Assembly: GCA_029891345.1 (NCBI GenBank)
Contig: CM056993.1
Span: 224,635,924-224,699,923 of the forward strand
Length of the DNA stretch: 64,000 bases
Direction: 5' to 3'
DNA from: Dryococelus australis
Taxonomy: Eukaryota; Arthropoda; Insecta; Phasmatodea; Phasmatidae
Below the pieces are notes generated by a model. The model did not search any database and was not told the origin of the DNA. It was given only the letters and a program-made list of their open reading frames with translations. This document shows positions 33,055 to 44,781 of this stretch, piece by piece. Position 1 is the first letter of the stretch; every line of letters begins with the position of its first letter. The position numbers and the translations under genes were made by a program.

Positions 33055-33127
33055 CAGCAGGGTAACCGCTGCCTCTATGTGAGAGATATGCAAATCTCTC
33101 ACTCGTAGGACAGCGGTCACCCCGCTG
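33055..33127. ncRNA. 73-nt long hairpin, pre-miRNA-like
   Basis: Outer arms CAGCAGGGTAACCGCTG and CAGCGGTCACCCCGCTG pair at 15 of 17 positions. Inner arms GTGAGAGAT and ATCTCTCAC pair perfectly around the loop ATGCAA, with a short weakly paired bulge between. Size and shape are like a microRNA precursor, but transcription and processing cannot be judged. It could equally be a MITE-like fold. Confidence 0.35.
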
Positions 33128-33137
33128 CCTTGTTCGA

Positions 33138-33180
33138 GAGTGTGTGTGAGAGAGAGAGAGAGTGAATGAGATAGAGAGAA
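33138..33180. repeat. (GT)n/(GA)n microsatellite
   Basis: A GTGTGTGTGAGAGAGAGAGA run directly after the hairpin. Confidence 0.85.
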
Positions 33181-33346
33181 ACATGTATATGAATTAAACT
33201 CTGACACCAATGACTTAAGATTTGTTTAAATCCATAACAGGAAAGTAATGACTTACCATTAATATTATTTGTTTACAATAAACTTGGAATACACATCATT
33301 ACCTAATATACAAGTATAAAGTTCACCAAGATTGTATTATGTTTTC

Positions 33347-33706
33347 TTATATGATGGTGTATCCAAAAATCTTGGGTGGAAGCTTTATAAAATCATACTT
33401 TATTCTCATGTACATAAAACTTTGTATTCTAAAATTTGGCCTTTTAGAAAAAATGACATGCATACAAAAATATGTTTTGTTTTCTCGGCTATAAACAAAT
33501 ATTAATATTTGAACAAAATTGTACACACGTTTGTTTAACGTGTCTCCCATTGTATCAATGCTGTTTGGCAAATATACATGACTTATATAACAAAATGCGA
33601 CTATAACTTTTTCTCCATTTGACGGTATGTAATGCAGAACTCTTTGCTGGTTGGTAAACAGTTTTTGAATATTACTTTTTAATGATATAGTAATTAAACA
33701 TTTCAA
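33347..33706 (-). CDS. unidentified 119-codon ORF in the Polinton right arm
   Basis: An uninterrupted frame starting MKCLITISLKSNIQKLF and ending in KLPPKIFGYTII, with a basic, aromatic-rich composition. No motif recognised. It lies between the hairpin and the right TIR. In a sequence this AT-rich such a length can occur by chance. Confidence 0.25.
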   Translation of the reverse strand: MKCLITISLKSNIQKLFTNQQRVLHYIPSNGEKVIVAFCYISHVYLPNSIDTMGDTLNKRVYNFVQILIFVYSRENKTYFCMHVIFSKRPNFRIQSFMYMRIKYDFIKLPPKIFGYTII

Positions 33707-34304
33707 ATAGCTGACATATACTTAAAACTTAATGTACACGTCTGGACAACAGGGTCTTGGGAGGCGATTAGTGTGAGCAGCGAATCTCTTAATATTATAT
33801 CAAAAGTAGCTGTTAAGTTTGTCGATGTATTTTCCAAAATTGTACCGCTTTAAGCAATTCGTGATGTGATTTATTATATTTCTTTGCTTGTTATGATACA
33901 TTTCCTGGAAACTGGATATAGTTTTGCAGATTAAAATTTATTTTGGACTTAATTTCTTGGAAATGGGATATAATTTCGTGGAACTTTGTGGATAAAAGGC
34001 GTTTGGGACTTCATTATTAGTCTTGAGGAAATACTATTTTTTGGTGGGAATTGTTAAAATATATTCATTGACAGCAAGCATTCAAATACAGGTGAGACTG
34101 TGGGCCGGCGAAGTTTTTGGAGTGGTTCCCGTTACAAAGGACATCTCTGCTAGCATCTTGGTTCGGACAAACAATGACGAGGGTAGAGGGAGGGAATGGC
34201 TGGTGGGATCTTCCAAGCCCGTCTGCTCGCCTGCACCCTAGCGAAGCCATGTTAGTTTCTCAAAAACCTCACTCTGTACACATGGATACCTGCTCCTACC
34301 GTTT
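33707..34304. other. sub-terminal Polinton region
   Basis: 34045-34305 is GC-richer and unlike the corresponding left-end segment (9511-9730). No gene recognised. Confidence 0.4.
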
Positions 34305-36126
34305 GTAACATTAAATGCGATAGTTTAATAACCTTTTATAAAACATCTGATACCGAAATATGTGTTTGTGAATTCCGTTTCTGAAATTCATCTACAATTG
34401 TATACAGTATTAAATTTATTTTTAATATGTGTTTTCATGCTAAAGAAACTTATTCAGACCAATTTACTACGTTTGTGAGTCGTTAATTTATATATCCAGG
34501 GAATGCGATTATGTGAGTTACTAATTCAATTCTTGGAATACAGTAAGAAGTGCGATTCCATAAAAATATTTAATGTGTATGTGCGTCTATTATATTTTTA
34601 ATAATGTGTGCGGTTTTTTATTCTAGCAGTTCAGCTAGTATTTGTACAAGTGAATTCCAGAGCTGGCCTCGTGAGTGTTCGATGGAAGTTGTGTTAAAAT
34701 TATTTCCTAATACATCTTCTCATGCTAGGGTAAAATATATGGAGTGGTAAACTACGTTTGGGGATATATTGTTTGTGATACGAGTGATTAATAATTTTCA
34801 AAAATTAATTTTTTCTAGGGAATGCCTAGAAATGGGGTATGGTGTTCGTTTCCTGTGCTTGTTTGCATGATCGATTTTATAGCTGATATTTCTGTGTTTC
34901 TGTGTTTGGTAGATCATTCCATGTTAAATTATATGTGATAGTTAAAATGTTACATTGTAAGGCATGTGTCTAGAATGTTATTGTAATTAACTTTCATTGG
35001 AAATATAAATCGGTGTTTTGAATTTTGTGCTCCATTAGTAAGCAAGGAGAAATAATTTTCATTGCATTGTGACCTTCAATTTGAACTTGTGCGTTTTTCA
35101 TAACACACATTTGTTTACTACTTTGTTGTAGAATACATCGTTCTTATGTTATAGAACTTTATGAATTCTATCAGTTTGTTAGTAAGTTTATCTATTTGAA
35201 TGTGTGCACTTTTAATAACTCTTTGATTTATAGCACCTAGTTTGGTATGGAAGTATGATACCTTTGTGGCTTTGTTGTAGATATATTTCTATTAAGTCGT
35301 TCCTTCTTTGTTTTCTTTATAACACCACGATTGCTAGGGCAGTAATTGAGTTTTCATTTTCACGTGGAAATAGGCTCTGTTAGTGGTAATTTGTCTGCAC
35401 TTGGCACAATTACTTTATTTTCTCTTGTGTTTGATTAATTAAATATCTTCTGTTTGTCGAGGAGTGACTATGTCATGTAGTTGTTTCGTTGCATTCGAGT
35501 CTCTGTTATTTGTCATAAATTTTATTCCTAGCAGACAGGAAAAGTTAGTAACCTCCTTTGTGGATTTTAGTATAAATCGTATTCACTTTGTCTAATTATT
35601 TTACAATAAAATACGCATTTCTGAACTCCGCCATTTCGCATATCCTCAGTCGACATTCAGACACTAGCTGCACTGCAGTATCTTGGTGCTGCTCTCTCTT
35701 CCTCTCCCTCAGTCACCTGCCAGACTGCAAAAGGAGAGGAACTTCTATGCCCTCTTCTCAAAACCATTAGTAAATATTACACCATACATATATACCCCTT
35801 ACCCAACATATCACACCTCAGAACGCCAAATGTACAAGGGTGAACATCGATGCTGCCACTCTCCAACAAAACAAATAAAGTACCCTTATAACACATACCA
35901 AATATATATACGATCACACAAAAAAATTTAATAATTAAAAAAAAATATTTAAAAATAATTTTTTAATTACTCAATTGGTAAATTTCATCCAATTAACTTC
36001 ATCGGATTAACGATTATCCTAATTTTGATTGCATTAATTACCGGATTAATTGGGTCAATCAATTTGATATTAAATCGATACTCCGATTGATAAAAAGTGA
36101 AGTAGAACCCGTTCGCCTCTACTACT
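34305..36126 (-). repeat. right terminal inverted repeat of the Polinton
   Basis: Reverse complement of 7780-9510 throughout. It ends GCCTCTACTACT at 36126, and CATAAA (36127-36132) follows as the candidate target duplication. It lacks the (AT)n expansion of the left copy. Confidence 0.9.
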
Positions 36127-36132
36127 CATAAA
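36127..36132. repeat. candidate right target-site duplication of the Polinton
   Basis: CATAAA, matching CTTAAA at 7774-7779 in five of six bases. Confidence 0.6.
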
Positions 36133-38420
36133 TTATAATAAATTATATTTATAGTTAATATAAATAAATATAGGGATAGGACATGTGTGTTAGTAATACC
36201 CACTAACACATAATAGTTCTCATGAAAAATATGATTATATTAAGTGTGCACGAATGTGGTGCGCTGTCCATCTGGTGTAATTTTCTAGACTCTGTTAACC
36301 GTAGTTTTCATGAGGTAGAGAAAAAAAACCGAAGTAAAACTTTAGCAAGACTTCAGGAAAGTTGAAAACAAATGTAAAACTATAACAACATATCTCATTT
36401 AATACGTTTTCTCTTTTAAATGGATCACGTGTTTTTGTAATTTGTCTTTTAATTTTCCTCAATTTCGAAGCTTAAAAACTACCGAATTCACTCTACGAAA
36501 TCTCCATCATGTTAGTTCTGCCGACTTTGAATGCAAAATAAGCATACAACATAAGTTGTTATAAACGAGTGCGTCTCACAATCGAAAATAAACATTTTAT
36601 AACGGAATATGTAGAAATAGTACTGAAACGTAAGTTTTTATACTATCTAATTATTCTTTCCTATCAGTTTGACATGTTATTTTTATAGAGTTAAAAGTTA
36701 AACAATGCTGAATCATGGTTTAATGAAGATACGTGCTAAATAGTCGACAGACTTGGTACCTATTCCATTTGAATCTTACAAAATTCAAAAAGGAGAATTA
36801 CAAAAATAATAAAATAAAAGCAAACAAATAGTATTTCGGCCTCGCCTTCGCCTGGTCTTGCTCTCCGGACATAAGTGAGGTGTTGCAGATATTTGTCGCC
36901 ACACAGAGAATCACAACATCACACATGTACCGCCTACAAGCCGAGGCTAACTGTCGTCGAAACAATTTCTTAATCATATTTGTGACTCAAAACTCTAATT
37001 TGTCTCCACCTCAATGTTCGCCTGCCTGTGATGTGTTTCTTAAGCCGTCTAGGGTTTTTGAATCTACACGTGTTGTTTTTGAGTCTACACGTGTTGTTTT
37101 TTTTCTCTTGCGTTTGTTTCTCGTCTGCATTTCTGCTGGCATGTTTAGTGTATGTTTTAATGTTGTCACCTTTATTTTCCTTGGTGACATGCTATCTCTG
37201 CAGTGGCGCATGTTCAAAGTAATTTTTCATCTAATAATTTACTCTTACTGCAAATATATTGAAAGAATGTAATCTTGTTCTCGCCCCCTTCCTTTTCTTC
37301 AATCTTTTCCTTCTAGTGTCTGAAACACCCTTTCAAAAAAATGATATTCTTTCCCATTACCTGTTCTAGTGGAAACCTATTTCCTACTTCAAAAACACAT
37401 TATATTTCCCTATTTTCTACTTCAAAAACACATTATATTTCCCTATTTTTTTCCCACGTAGAGTGGGTGTCACGGTGTCTGTGCAAGTTTCTTACTCAGT
37501 TATTAGTTAGCATCGGAGTCGATCATGGTCCCAATTACGGCCATATTTGTTCAATCCCAGTGAAGCTGCGCTGCACGTGTCCTGCGTGCCTAGGTGTATG
37601 GGGCTGTGCCCTAGGACGCATATGCTGTAGGTATCATCCCCACCTAGGACCTCGCCTCGCCTTCGACTCTACGCTTAATTTCAAGAAACAATCGTCACCA
37701 ACGTCTAAACACCAAGTGAAGGATTAGCAGATAGCCAAAGATTTACTGCTTGACGATGAGCCACATTTAAGATAAGTAATTTAACTAGTCTATTATTTCG
37801 GAAAAATAACAATGGGTCCCAGAAAAAGTAGACAGAAGAGATTGCACAGAAAAGTAATGCTATAGCTTGTTCACCGTTGAATTGAGCAGTAATTAAACTT
37901 ACCTAGGATGAAAGTAATCTACCCGGGATTCTATGTAGTTGTAGCATATCACTGGCTCGCTTATATGTATAGTAATGCTGGCAGTGAAATATTGAGTTTT
38001 CTTCTGTGTGTGATTGTCGTGTAAAAATTGCACTAATTAAATTACTGACAACTGCGATCTATTTTTTGAGTAGAAAGTAAATGGAAGGTTGGTTGAGAGG
38101 TTGCAGCTAAATACCACCCCGACAAAGATAAGTAAATATGATAGTTCGATCCTGTCGCAGTATAGCTCATTATGATACTTTTCATTAAAAAATTATAAAC
38201 ATTTTAAGCATTTTAATACTAAAACCGCTCATTTTATACCAAAAATATGCAAAAAGGATAAAATCTAAGGGATTGTTTTAATGTGCCACAAAAGCCTAAA
38301 CCCACGGACGTTACAAGTATTTACAAGAACAATTTTTTTTTTTTTTAATTTCAATACATTTAATTTTTACTGCCTAGAAAATTAAAGGAAATATCAAAAA
38401 CACATACTCCCAAAAAACAC
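36133..38420. other. AT-rich stretch with two short tandem duplications
   Basis: 37060-37105 repeats GAGTCTACACGTGTTGTTTT twice. 37382-37450 repeats a 34-bp unit (TACTTCAAAAACACATTATA...) twice. A 130-codon frame at 36880-37272 spans the first duplication and shows no family features. No other signal. Confidence 0.55.
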
Positions 38421-38582
38421 AGGAAGCATGGCAGCACACATGATAAACGCAAGCAGCAGGGCAGCCCACATGATAAACACATCAGCATGGCAGCACACAT
38501 GGTAAACACAGCAGCATGGCAGCACACATGGTAAACACAAGAAGCATGGCATCACACATGGTGAACACAAGCAGCATGGCAG
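38421..38582. repeat. 30-bp minisatellite, about 5 copies
   Basis: Unit AGCATGGCAGCACACATGGT plus AAACACA(A), repeated with one or two changes per copy and one 28-bp copy. Confidence 0.92.
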
Positions 38583-41500
38583 AAAAAAAGTATATTTATA
38601 TTAATATAGATACAACTGAACAGACTATATAACTGTTAATTAGGAATAGCACAATGCAGAGTTACACAAATATTTAATGATATATTCACAAACAAGGACA
38701 GTGCAATATTAAATAGCAGAAACTAAGTGTACATATTATATGGCATTACTCCATCTAATATAACTATGTATGCTAAACCTCAGCGTTTTTTATAAGTGGG
38801 AAGTGACTTAATCAAGAAACATGGTACAGTATTGCAACGTGACATAGTCAGGTAACACGATAACCCTTAATATGGTTTTTACTAGTTTTAAATATAATGC
38901 TTATTTTTACTAAGTTTTTAAATATTTATCTGCTATAAATAGAGTGTAAAATGCTACTACCAAACCCGAGTACAATGAAAAGGATGGCATTGGAAAAATG
39001 AGCAAGATCATAAACACTGAAAGGTGCAAATTTGTTAAGTAATGATAGCTTAATTAAGGTTATAACTAAATGTTAATATAATGACAACCAACTTAGTTTG
39101 TTTTACAACCTGCGTTATCGGATCAAACGATTACGTCAGTAAAATTTTCGCTGTCGTAGCACATATTCACAACCCACTGACAAAATTCTACACGTTTGTG
39201 TGAGTTGCCTTCATTCGTAACATGAAGTACATTGTAAATGTAGGGCCTACACTATACTAGCTTTAAAATGTGTTCGACACTTGATTTATTGACCCCTGAT
39301 AGCATGAACTTTGACTTCCAGAGGAATGTGTGAAAGTGTGTCAAAACAGCCACCACATTTGCTTTGTCCGTGGTCGTTCTCTATCTGCCGCACCATCCTC
39401 TCAAACTTGCAATGTGATTGTGTGATTGTTACACATGATGTTGGCGCAGTATCAAATTTTTTCCTCCAAGCTCTCTACACCTCAATCATATTCTCACATT
39501 TCCAATAACGTTTTCAAATCTACTTAAGTTGCTCGAAAGAAACCCTTACCACTTGCAGCATTACCTCTACCACTGTAGTACTTCCGCTGCCGCCCGTGAC
39601 AACAGCCGACTGACTGCATATCTCGCACACACCACTTGTTTTTACTGCACCAGGTACACGAAGTCCCAACATACTGTGTTCAATGGGTTTTCTCTCATTA
39701 ATTTACAAATAGTCTAAACATTAATTTGGGACACTCAGTGTTAAGTCAGCATTGTACACAACAGATAAATATCCACAAATAATAATAGTGTAAGAAGGTA
39801 GGTTTATCCATCGATAAGAAACTATATAATTACGAGTATTCGATAAAAATTTAATATATATATATATATAAATTTAGAGTCTAAGCTCGATTATGTAAAG
39901 GATGTTCATACTAAAGTGAGCACTTCTGAAGTCCTGCTAACTTTATACTTTCAGCCCGTTTGCTGTGTGTCTTTCCGCCTAACTATCAAAATAAACACTG
40001 ACCTGTGATTTTTAACTGGCGTTTACATCATCTGGTTCGTACACCCACTGTATACTCATTAAATAAAATACGAAAATGTATTAAATATTATAATCAGCAT
40101 TATAAACATGTGCACGTTGATTTCCGTAAATAATATTGGTTTTGAAAATATTGACTAATTTTCAAGATTACTTTTCCGTTTCGACATAAAATAATGCCTT
40201 TATCTGAGGTCAATACTTTCCAGGGCATAAGAAAATAAGCTTGGTTTCGGTTTTCATTAAAATAGCATAATAGCAGTAGTGTTTTTCCTGTCATTAAAAA
40301 CGTTAAGACGTTTCGAACATTCGCTTTTAAAGAATTTGAAAGGATGTAACACTCTCTCGTTACACATAGGCCAATGTATTATGCTCATAAGAAAGGCACG
40401 CCTTAGGATAATACTGTGAATTTACTCAATAGACAAGACAATGAGCCATTAAACAACCTCAAACGTTGTAACAATTGTATTTAACAACATTTAAATGTAG
40501 AATTACAAAGCATAATTCCCTCACAAATCGAAATTTTAATACAAAACTACCCACGAGCAAATGGCAGACATAGCTATTACATCACAAGTAATTAAATTAA
40601 CTGTCACGATGCTGTGAAACTAAATGACTGCACAGAATTGATCCAAATTTTTACAGCTTATTTCCACAGTAATATTTTTCATTCGATGAAAATTTCGTAA
40701 AAATTCATGCTACAGCACAGTTTTTAAAGCACATCATTTTAACATTTTTCCAAAATGTTAAATACTTACGAAAAAAAATCACTGGTCGCTTGTAAAATCT
40801 AAATACCGGCTCTGATATGAACATAATTTCACCATACTACTGAAAAGCGAAATACCTATCTGATGGCAATATATATCATCAGACTGCATCCACACAGTTA
40901 ATGCAGAACCTAGTTTTGCCCCAAATTACGTACTTTGAAGTTTAGTAATGGAAGTTAGTTCTTGCTATTTCATATATCAGTTCACACAACATAAATCGTT
41001 CGGACATACATTATAATACTGTAACACTCAAGAATGTTTCGCATGCAAAAAACATGGAGTAATTTTTTTCAAACCGAGTGGCAAATGTTTCAAGGTATTA
41101 AATCGTAAACTGAGGATCACGTAAAACCAAATAATGCACACGTATTAGTTAAGCCTTGAAAATTGCAATACACGTCGTAAATTTAACAACACACTTCCGA
41201 AGATTCAAGTTTATTGGAGGTTTAACATTTGTACCGACTTATTATGTGAACTTTCAAGAACTTCTGGGACAAGAAACTATGTGCAAACACAGCAGAAAGC
41301 AATTACAAGCAATGCCAATCCACTCAGAACATGTAAACAAATGTTTTATTTATTACGTTAAAGAATGCTTTACGTCAAGAGTTGCAAACTGGCACTTAAA
41401 ATAAAATCATATTTATGTGAAGTGAACCACTGTTTTGTTGAAACACGAACGGGCCCTGAGAAAGAAAAAAAACCATAAACCAAATAAAACAATGAACCAG

Positions 41501-42047
41501 CTTAGTTTAACGTCGCGTGAGCCAGGTGATGATGTGAAACAGCTAAATACATAAATGTGTTACAAACACGCCAAATATTTTTCCCATTTCAGGCTAGTAA
41601 GACCTTAAAACATGGAACTACTTATCGTAGTTCGTTGCCACATTTACTGTGAGTTGTGTGGTCATTTATTACGTTAAAATATATGTACTTACGGGCAGTG
41701 ATTTGTTTCATAAGTTGATTTCAAGAGTGCTCACTTTATCGTGAACCGCCTACAGTATATCAGTGCATACTCATATTATCAGAGATATCAGAGTATAGCA
41801 CCTAAAAGTTACCAAAAAAAAAAAAAAGAGAAATTTGCACATTAAATAGCCATACTTTAAACAAGGTGGAAACAGTAATTATACTTGGATTAATGACTTA
41901 TCTATATTAGTAACAGCGCATAAAAATAGACAACATAATATGTACCTATGCTATATGTCTCTTCAACACTTTACCATTAAAGTAAAATTAGATAAAAATA
42001 TATATATTATTTTGCAAGAAAAAAGGAGGTAGGAATGATCGAACTAT
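38583..42047. other. 3.5 kb AT-rich stretch, no feature seen
   Basis: Short frames only, all without motifs. A short (TA)n run lies at about 39853. Nothing suggests a gene or transposon end. Confidence 0.5.
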
Positions 42048-42504
42048 CTAAGAAAGGAGACCAATTAGTATTTATGAACTACCAACTTTAAATGAAGGTG
42101 TAATATATAATAACATTGATTTTGAATCAGTACTGAAGAAGACACGGACATGTAAACCTAATGTAAGGACGATGGAGAAAGACAAGACCAAATATCCAGT
42201 TTTAAAAGAAAATGATAATGATAATTGGTTATATGAGCAGTACTTAAATATATGTAAGCTTAGTGATCAACAAATAAACAGCATAAAATTAAGGTTAAAT
42301 TATGAGTCTTATACAATAAAGTACCAAGAACGAAGCTTCCGAATTTTCCTACTACATAGAGCACTAACAACTTGGAGATGTTCTTACTTGTGCAAAAGTA
42401 TGTATGAAATTTATTTAACTAATTTGGTTTATGTTCAATATGAGGGAAAATCGGAGCCATTGAAAACTGAGAGTTTAAATGCTTACATACAAAAACTTCG
42501 GTAA
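42048..42504 (+). CDS. unidentified 152-codon open frame (likely fragment)
   Basis: Open without a stop from ERRPISIYELPTLNEGVIY through LKKTRTCKPNVRTMEKDKT, NWLYEQYLNICKLSDQQINS, IKYQERSFRIFLLHRALTTW and YVQYEGKSEPLKTESLNAYI to a stop at 42504; the first ATG is at 42172. Composition is protein-like, with a charge and aromatic mix unlike the AT-rich noise around it. Past the stop the same frame continues with THEIK-like text and CVICSADRRHFKFLQAS, suggesting a longer decayed gene with a possible zinc motif. I do not recognise the family. It may be a transposon or virus-derived fragment. Confidence 0.4.
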
Positions 42505-44781
42505 CCACACGAGATCAAGTAACATACTTGTGTAATATGCTCTGCTGACAGAAGACACTTCAAATTTCTTCAAGCGTCATTGGTATAAGCATCCCCCAGA
42601 ACTAATAAAATAGGCGATGCTAGAGTAATAGCTTATAAAAATCGATATCCCTACATGTCTACGCTGTTTTGTTGATTTAGTGTTAGTTAGCATGACTCAA
42701 ATAACCAAAAAAAATAATGCCTTCTTAGTGAAACACTCCCAGTTGAACAGTCTTAGAGAAAACAGAGAACGAAGTATGAAAGGCTGCGGTGTAGCGCCTG
42801 TGGGAGTAGGCAACACTCGTGCCACCAGTTGCTGTGTCAAGTGCGGTCAATTTAACTACAACATGAAAGACGTAAAGAAGAATCACTGAACAGTGACAAT
42901 GTGCTTGTGTTAGATGATGGAGGAAGTCGTATTGTGAACTTTATGGAACGTTTCGTGTGGTCTGAGCTGGCCAACATACAGCTCATGTACAGTGCAGTCG
43001 GGGGCAATGGACTGTGTGTACACGGAGTGATACCCTAACAGAGGGCAAAACACACACGTGACTTTTGCATGCTGCCATGTTTATCATACATGCTGCTTGT
43101 GTTTTGGGCAAAACATGTGTTTGTTTCACTTTTTTGACTTTAGATAATAAAATATTATACTTATTGAATGTTAAGAGGCAAAAGTGGTTTTTCCGTATGT
43201 TACTGTAAATGATGGCAATGTTCACGCTGCAATGATTTTGGTCTATGATGGCGCTTATTAACTATTTCTGGGATATTCCCCTTTTACTCGTGTTTTATGG
43301 AAGTTTAACTGCATAAAATGTTTATGATTTAATGATAGGCGATGTAGTACAATTCGCTCACTTTGTAAAAAACATCAGCGGCCACACATAGCTGTGTAAT
43401 CTACACACGATATGTTCACTACATTGGATGCGCCATGAAGTATTCGACTTTCGGTTATATTTTCGAAATATCGTCCTCATGGACGGGCCTAAGCAGTTAA
43501 CCTGTGCACAGGAATCATCGCACACTGTCTCATATTGGCTAAGGTTTTTTGTTCAGTTTGGCCACCCTGGGCTGCAAACACACCAAAATAAGCTAATTAT
43601 TTGGCATAGCATAGCGAACGTAGCGTAGTTCTCACTGTAGTCGTTGCTTAAGTGAATTGAGAACTAGCTTAACAATATTACATGAGTGTTTATAAAACCA
43701 TGGCAGTGTCACTTGAACGAGACATCGATACTAGCAAAGCTTATTTTACATCAAGCGTGAAGATGGCCAGCAGCGAGGGAGTATAACATAATAAATGGAC
43801 CTAACAAGTAGTCTGTGTACTGCAAACCAACTTTAGAAAGGAGGAAGATGTTTGAAGATTCTTCCAACCTTCGCAGCTACGAAATTATTTATATACGTGT
43901 CATATATTGTTTCAGAAAATGTTTCAAGTTGTTATTTATTTTGACGTATGACAAGGGATAGAATAATTTCACGAATTCATATCAGGACAACATAGGCGTC
44001 AAACACGCGTACATGAAATCGTCTTTGCAACTGGATCACAGTTAATTAGGTAACAGACGTGCAATAAGGCAAGTGGTGAATCCCAGGTGTGGAGTAACAC
44101 TGGCTACTCTCTGAAGCAGTAGCCAATGAAAAAAGTCATCTGGGGATCGACTCTACACAGAACTGTGAAATCTAGCCAACAGGTCATAAAATAGAGAACT
44201 TTTCCTATCTCTACGTATAAAACATTTAGACTGAAAGTATTTGCTCATTTTTACGTGAACCTAATTCGGGTTTAAATTTTACGTTAGGTAACTTGTGTCA
44301 TAAGTAAACACGTTTAGTTAATGGTTTATTTTTGAACTGAATAACGTAATAACTTTAGTAGCTATTACAGAACTTAAGAAATAACCGTTTTAAAATAAAT
44401 CAAAGAAAAAATCAAAATTTTGAATATGTTTGGTTCATCATATGGTTATCATTAACTGTCAATCTTATCGAGTTATATATTTGAATGTAGCAGAAGTATT
44501 GCTAAATGTTATATTTCAATTTGAAATTGAATTATTTGATATGTTGTCACCCAGGCTTGCACACCAGCATATATAGTACGTTCTCAAATGCTATCTGAGC
44601 TCTATAGTACACACGTATATTAGCAAGGGTGGCGATAACCAGTACTTCGGAAGCGCTCAGTTGTCAACTGATCAGCCTTCGTGTAGAGCCTCTGTTAAGG
44701 TAGTCGCGTAATGCGCCGTTGTTTGTTAAGCACACTTGGATGTAGTTTCTTTAAACTACAGAATGTCTCTGAAGTACGCTA
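42505..44781. other. intergenic stretch, no firm feature
   Basis: A 69-codon frame at 42680-42889 ends in CCVKCGQFNYNMKDVKKNH and might be a fragment of the same unknown element as 42048-42504, but this is not supported. The remainder shows nothing. Confidence 0.4.

Larger units (their letters stand above)
7780..36126. mobile_element. Maverick/Polinton (adintovirus-like) element, interrupted and decayed
   Basis: Long inverted terminal repeats (7780-9510 and 34305-36126) start AGTAGTAG and end CTACTACT, fitting the AG-starting termini described for Polintons, with candidate 6-bp duplications outside. Inside lie, in two divergent blocks, retroviral-type integrase with chromodomain, a conserved coiled-coil Polinton protein and packaging ATPase (minus); then PLA2-type minor capsid protein, adenain-like protease, penton, small ORF, major capsid protein and another conserved protein (plus). 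Total 28.3 kb; removing the nested Gypsy element (12.4 kb) leaves about 15.9 kb, a normal Polinton size. All genes are broken, and no family B DNA polymerase could be read. Confidence 0.92.

Noticed and set aside
36880-37272. 130-codon frame as a host gene
   Set aside because: It runs across a simple tandem duplication, has low-complexity hydrophobic text and no recognisable domain.
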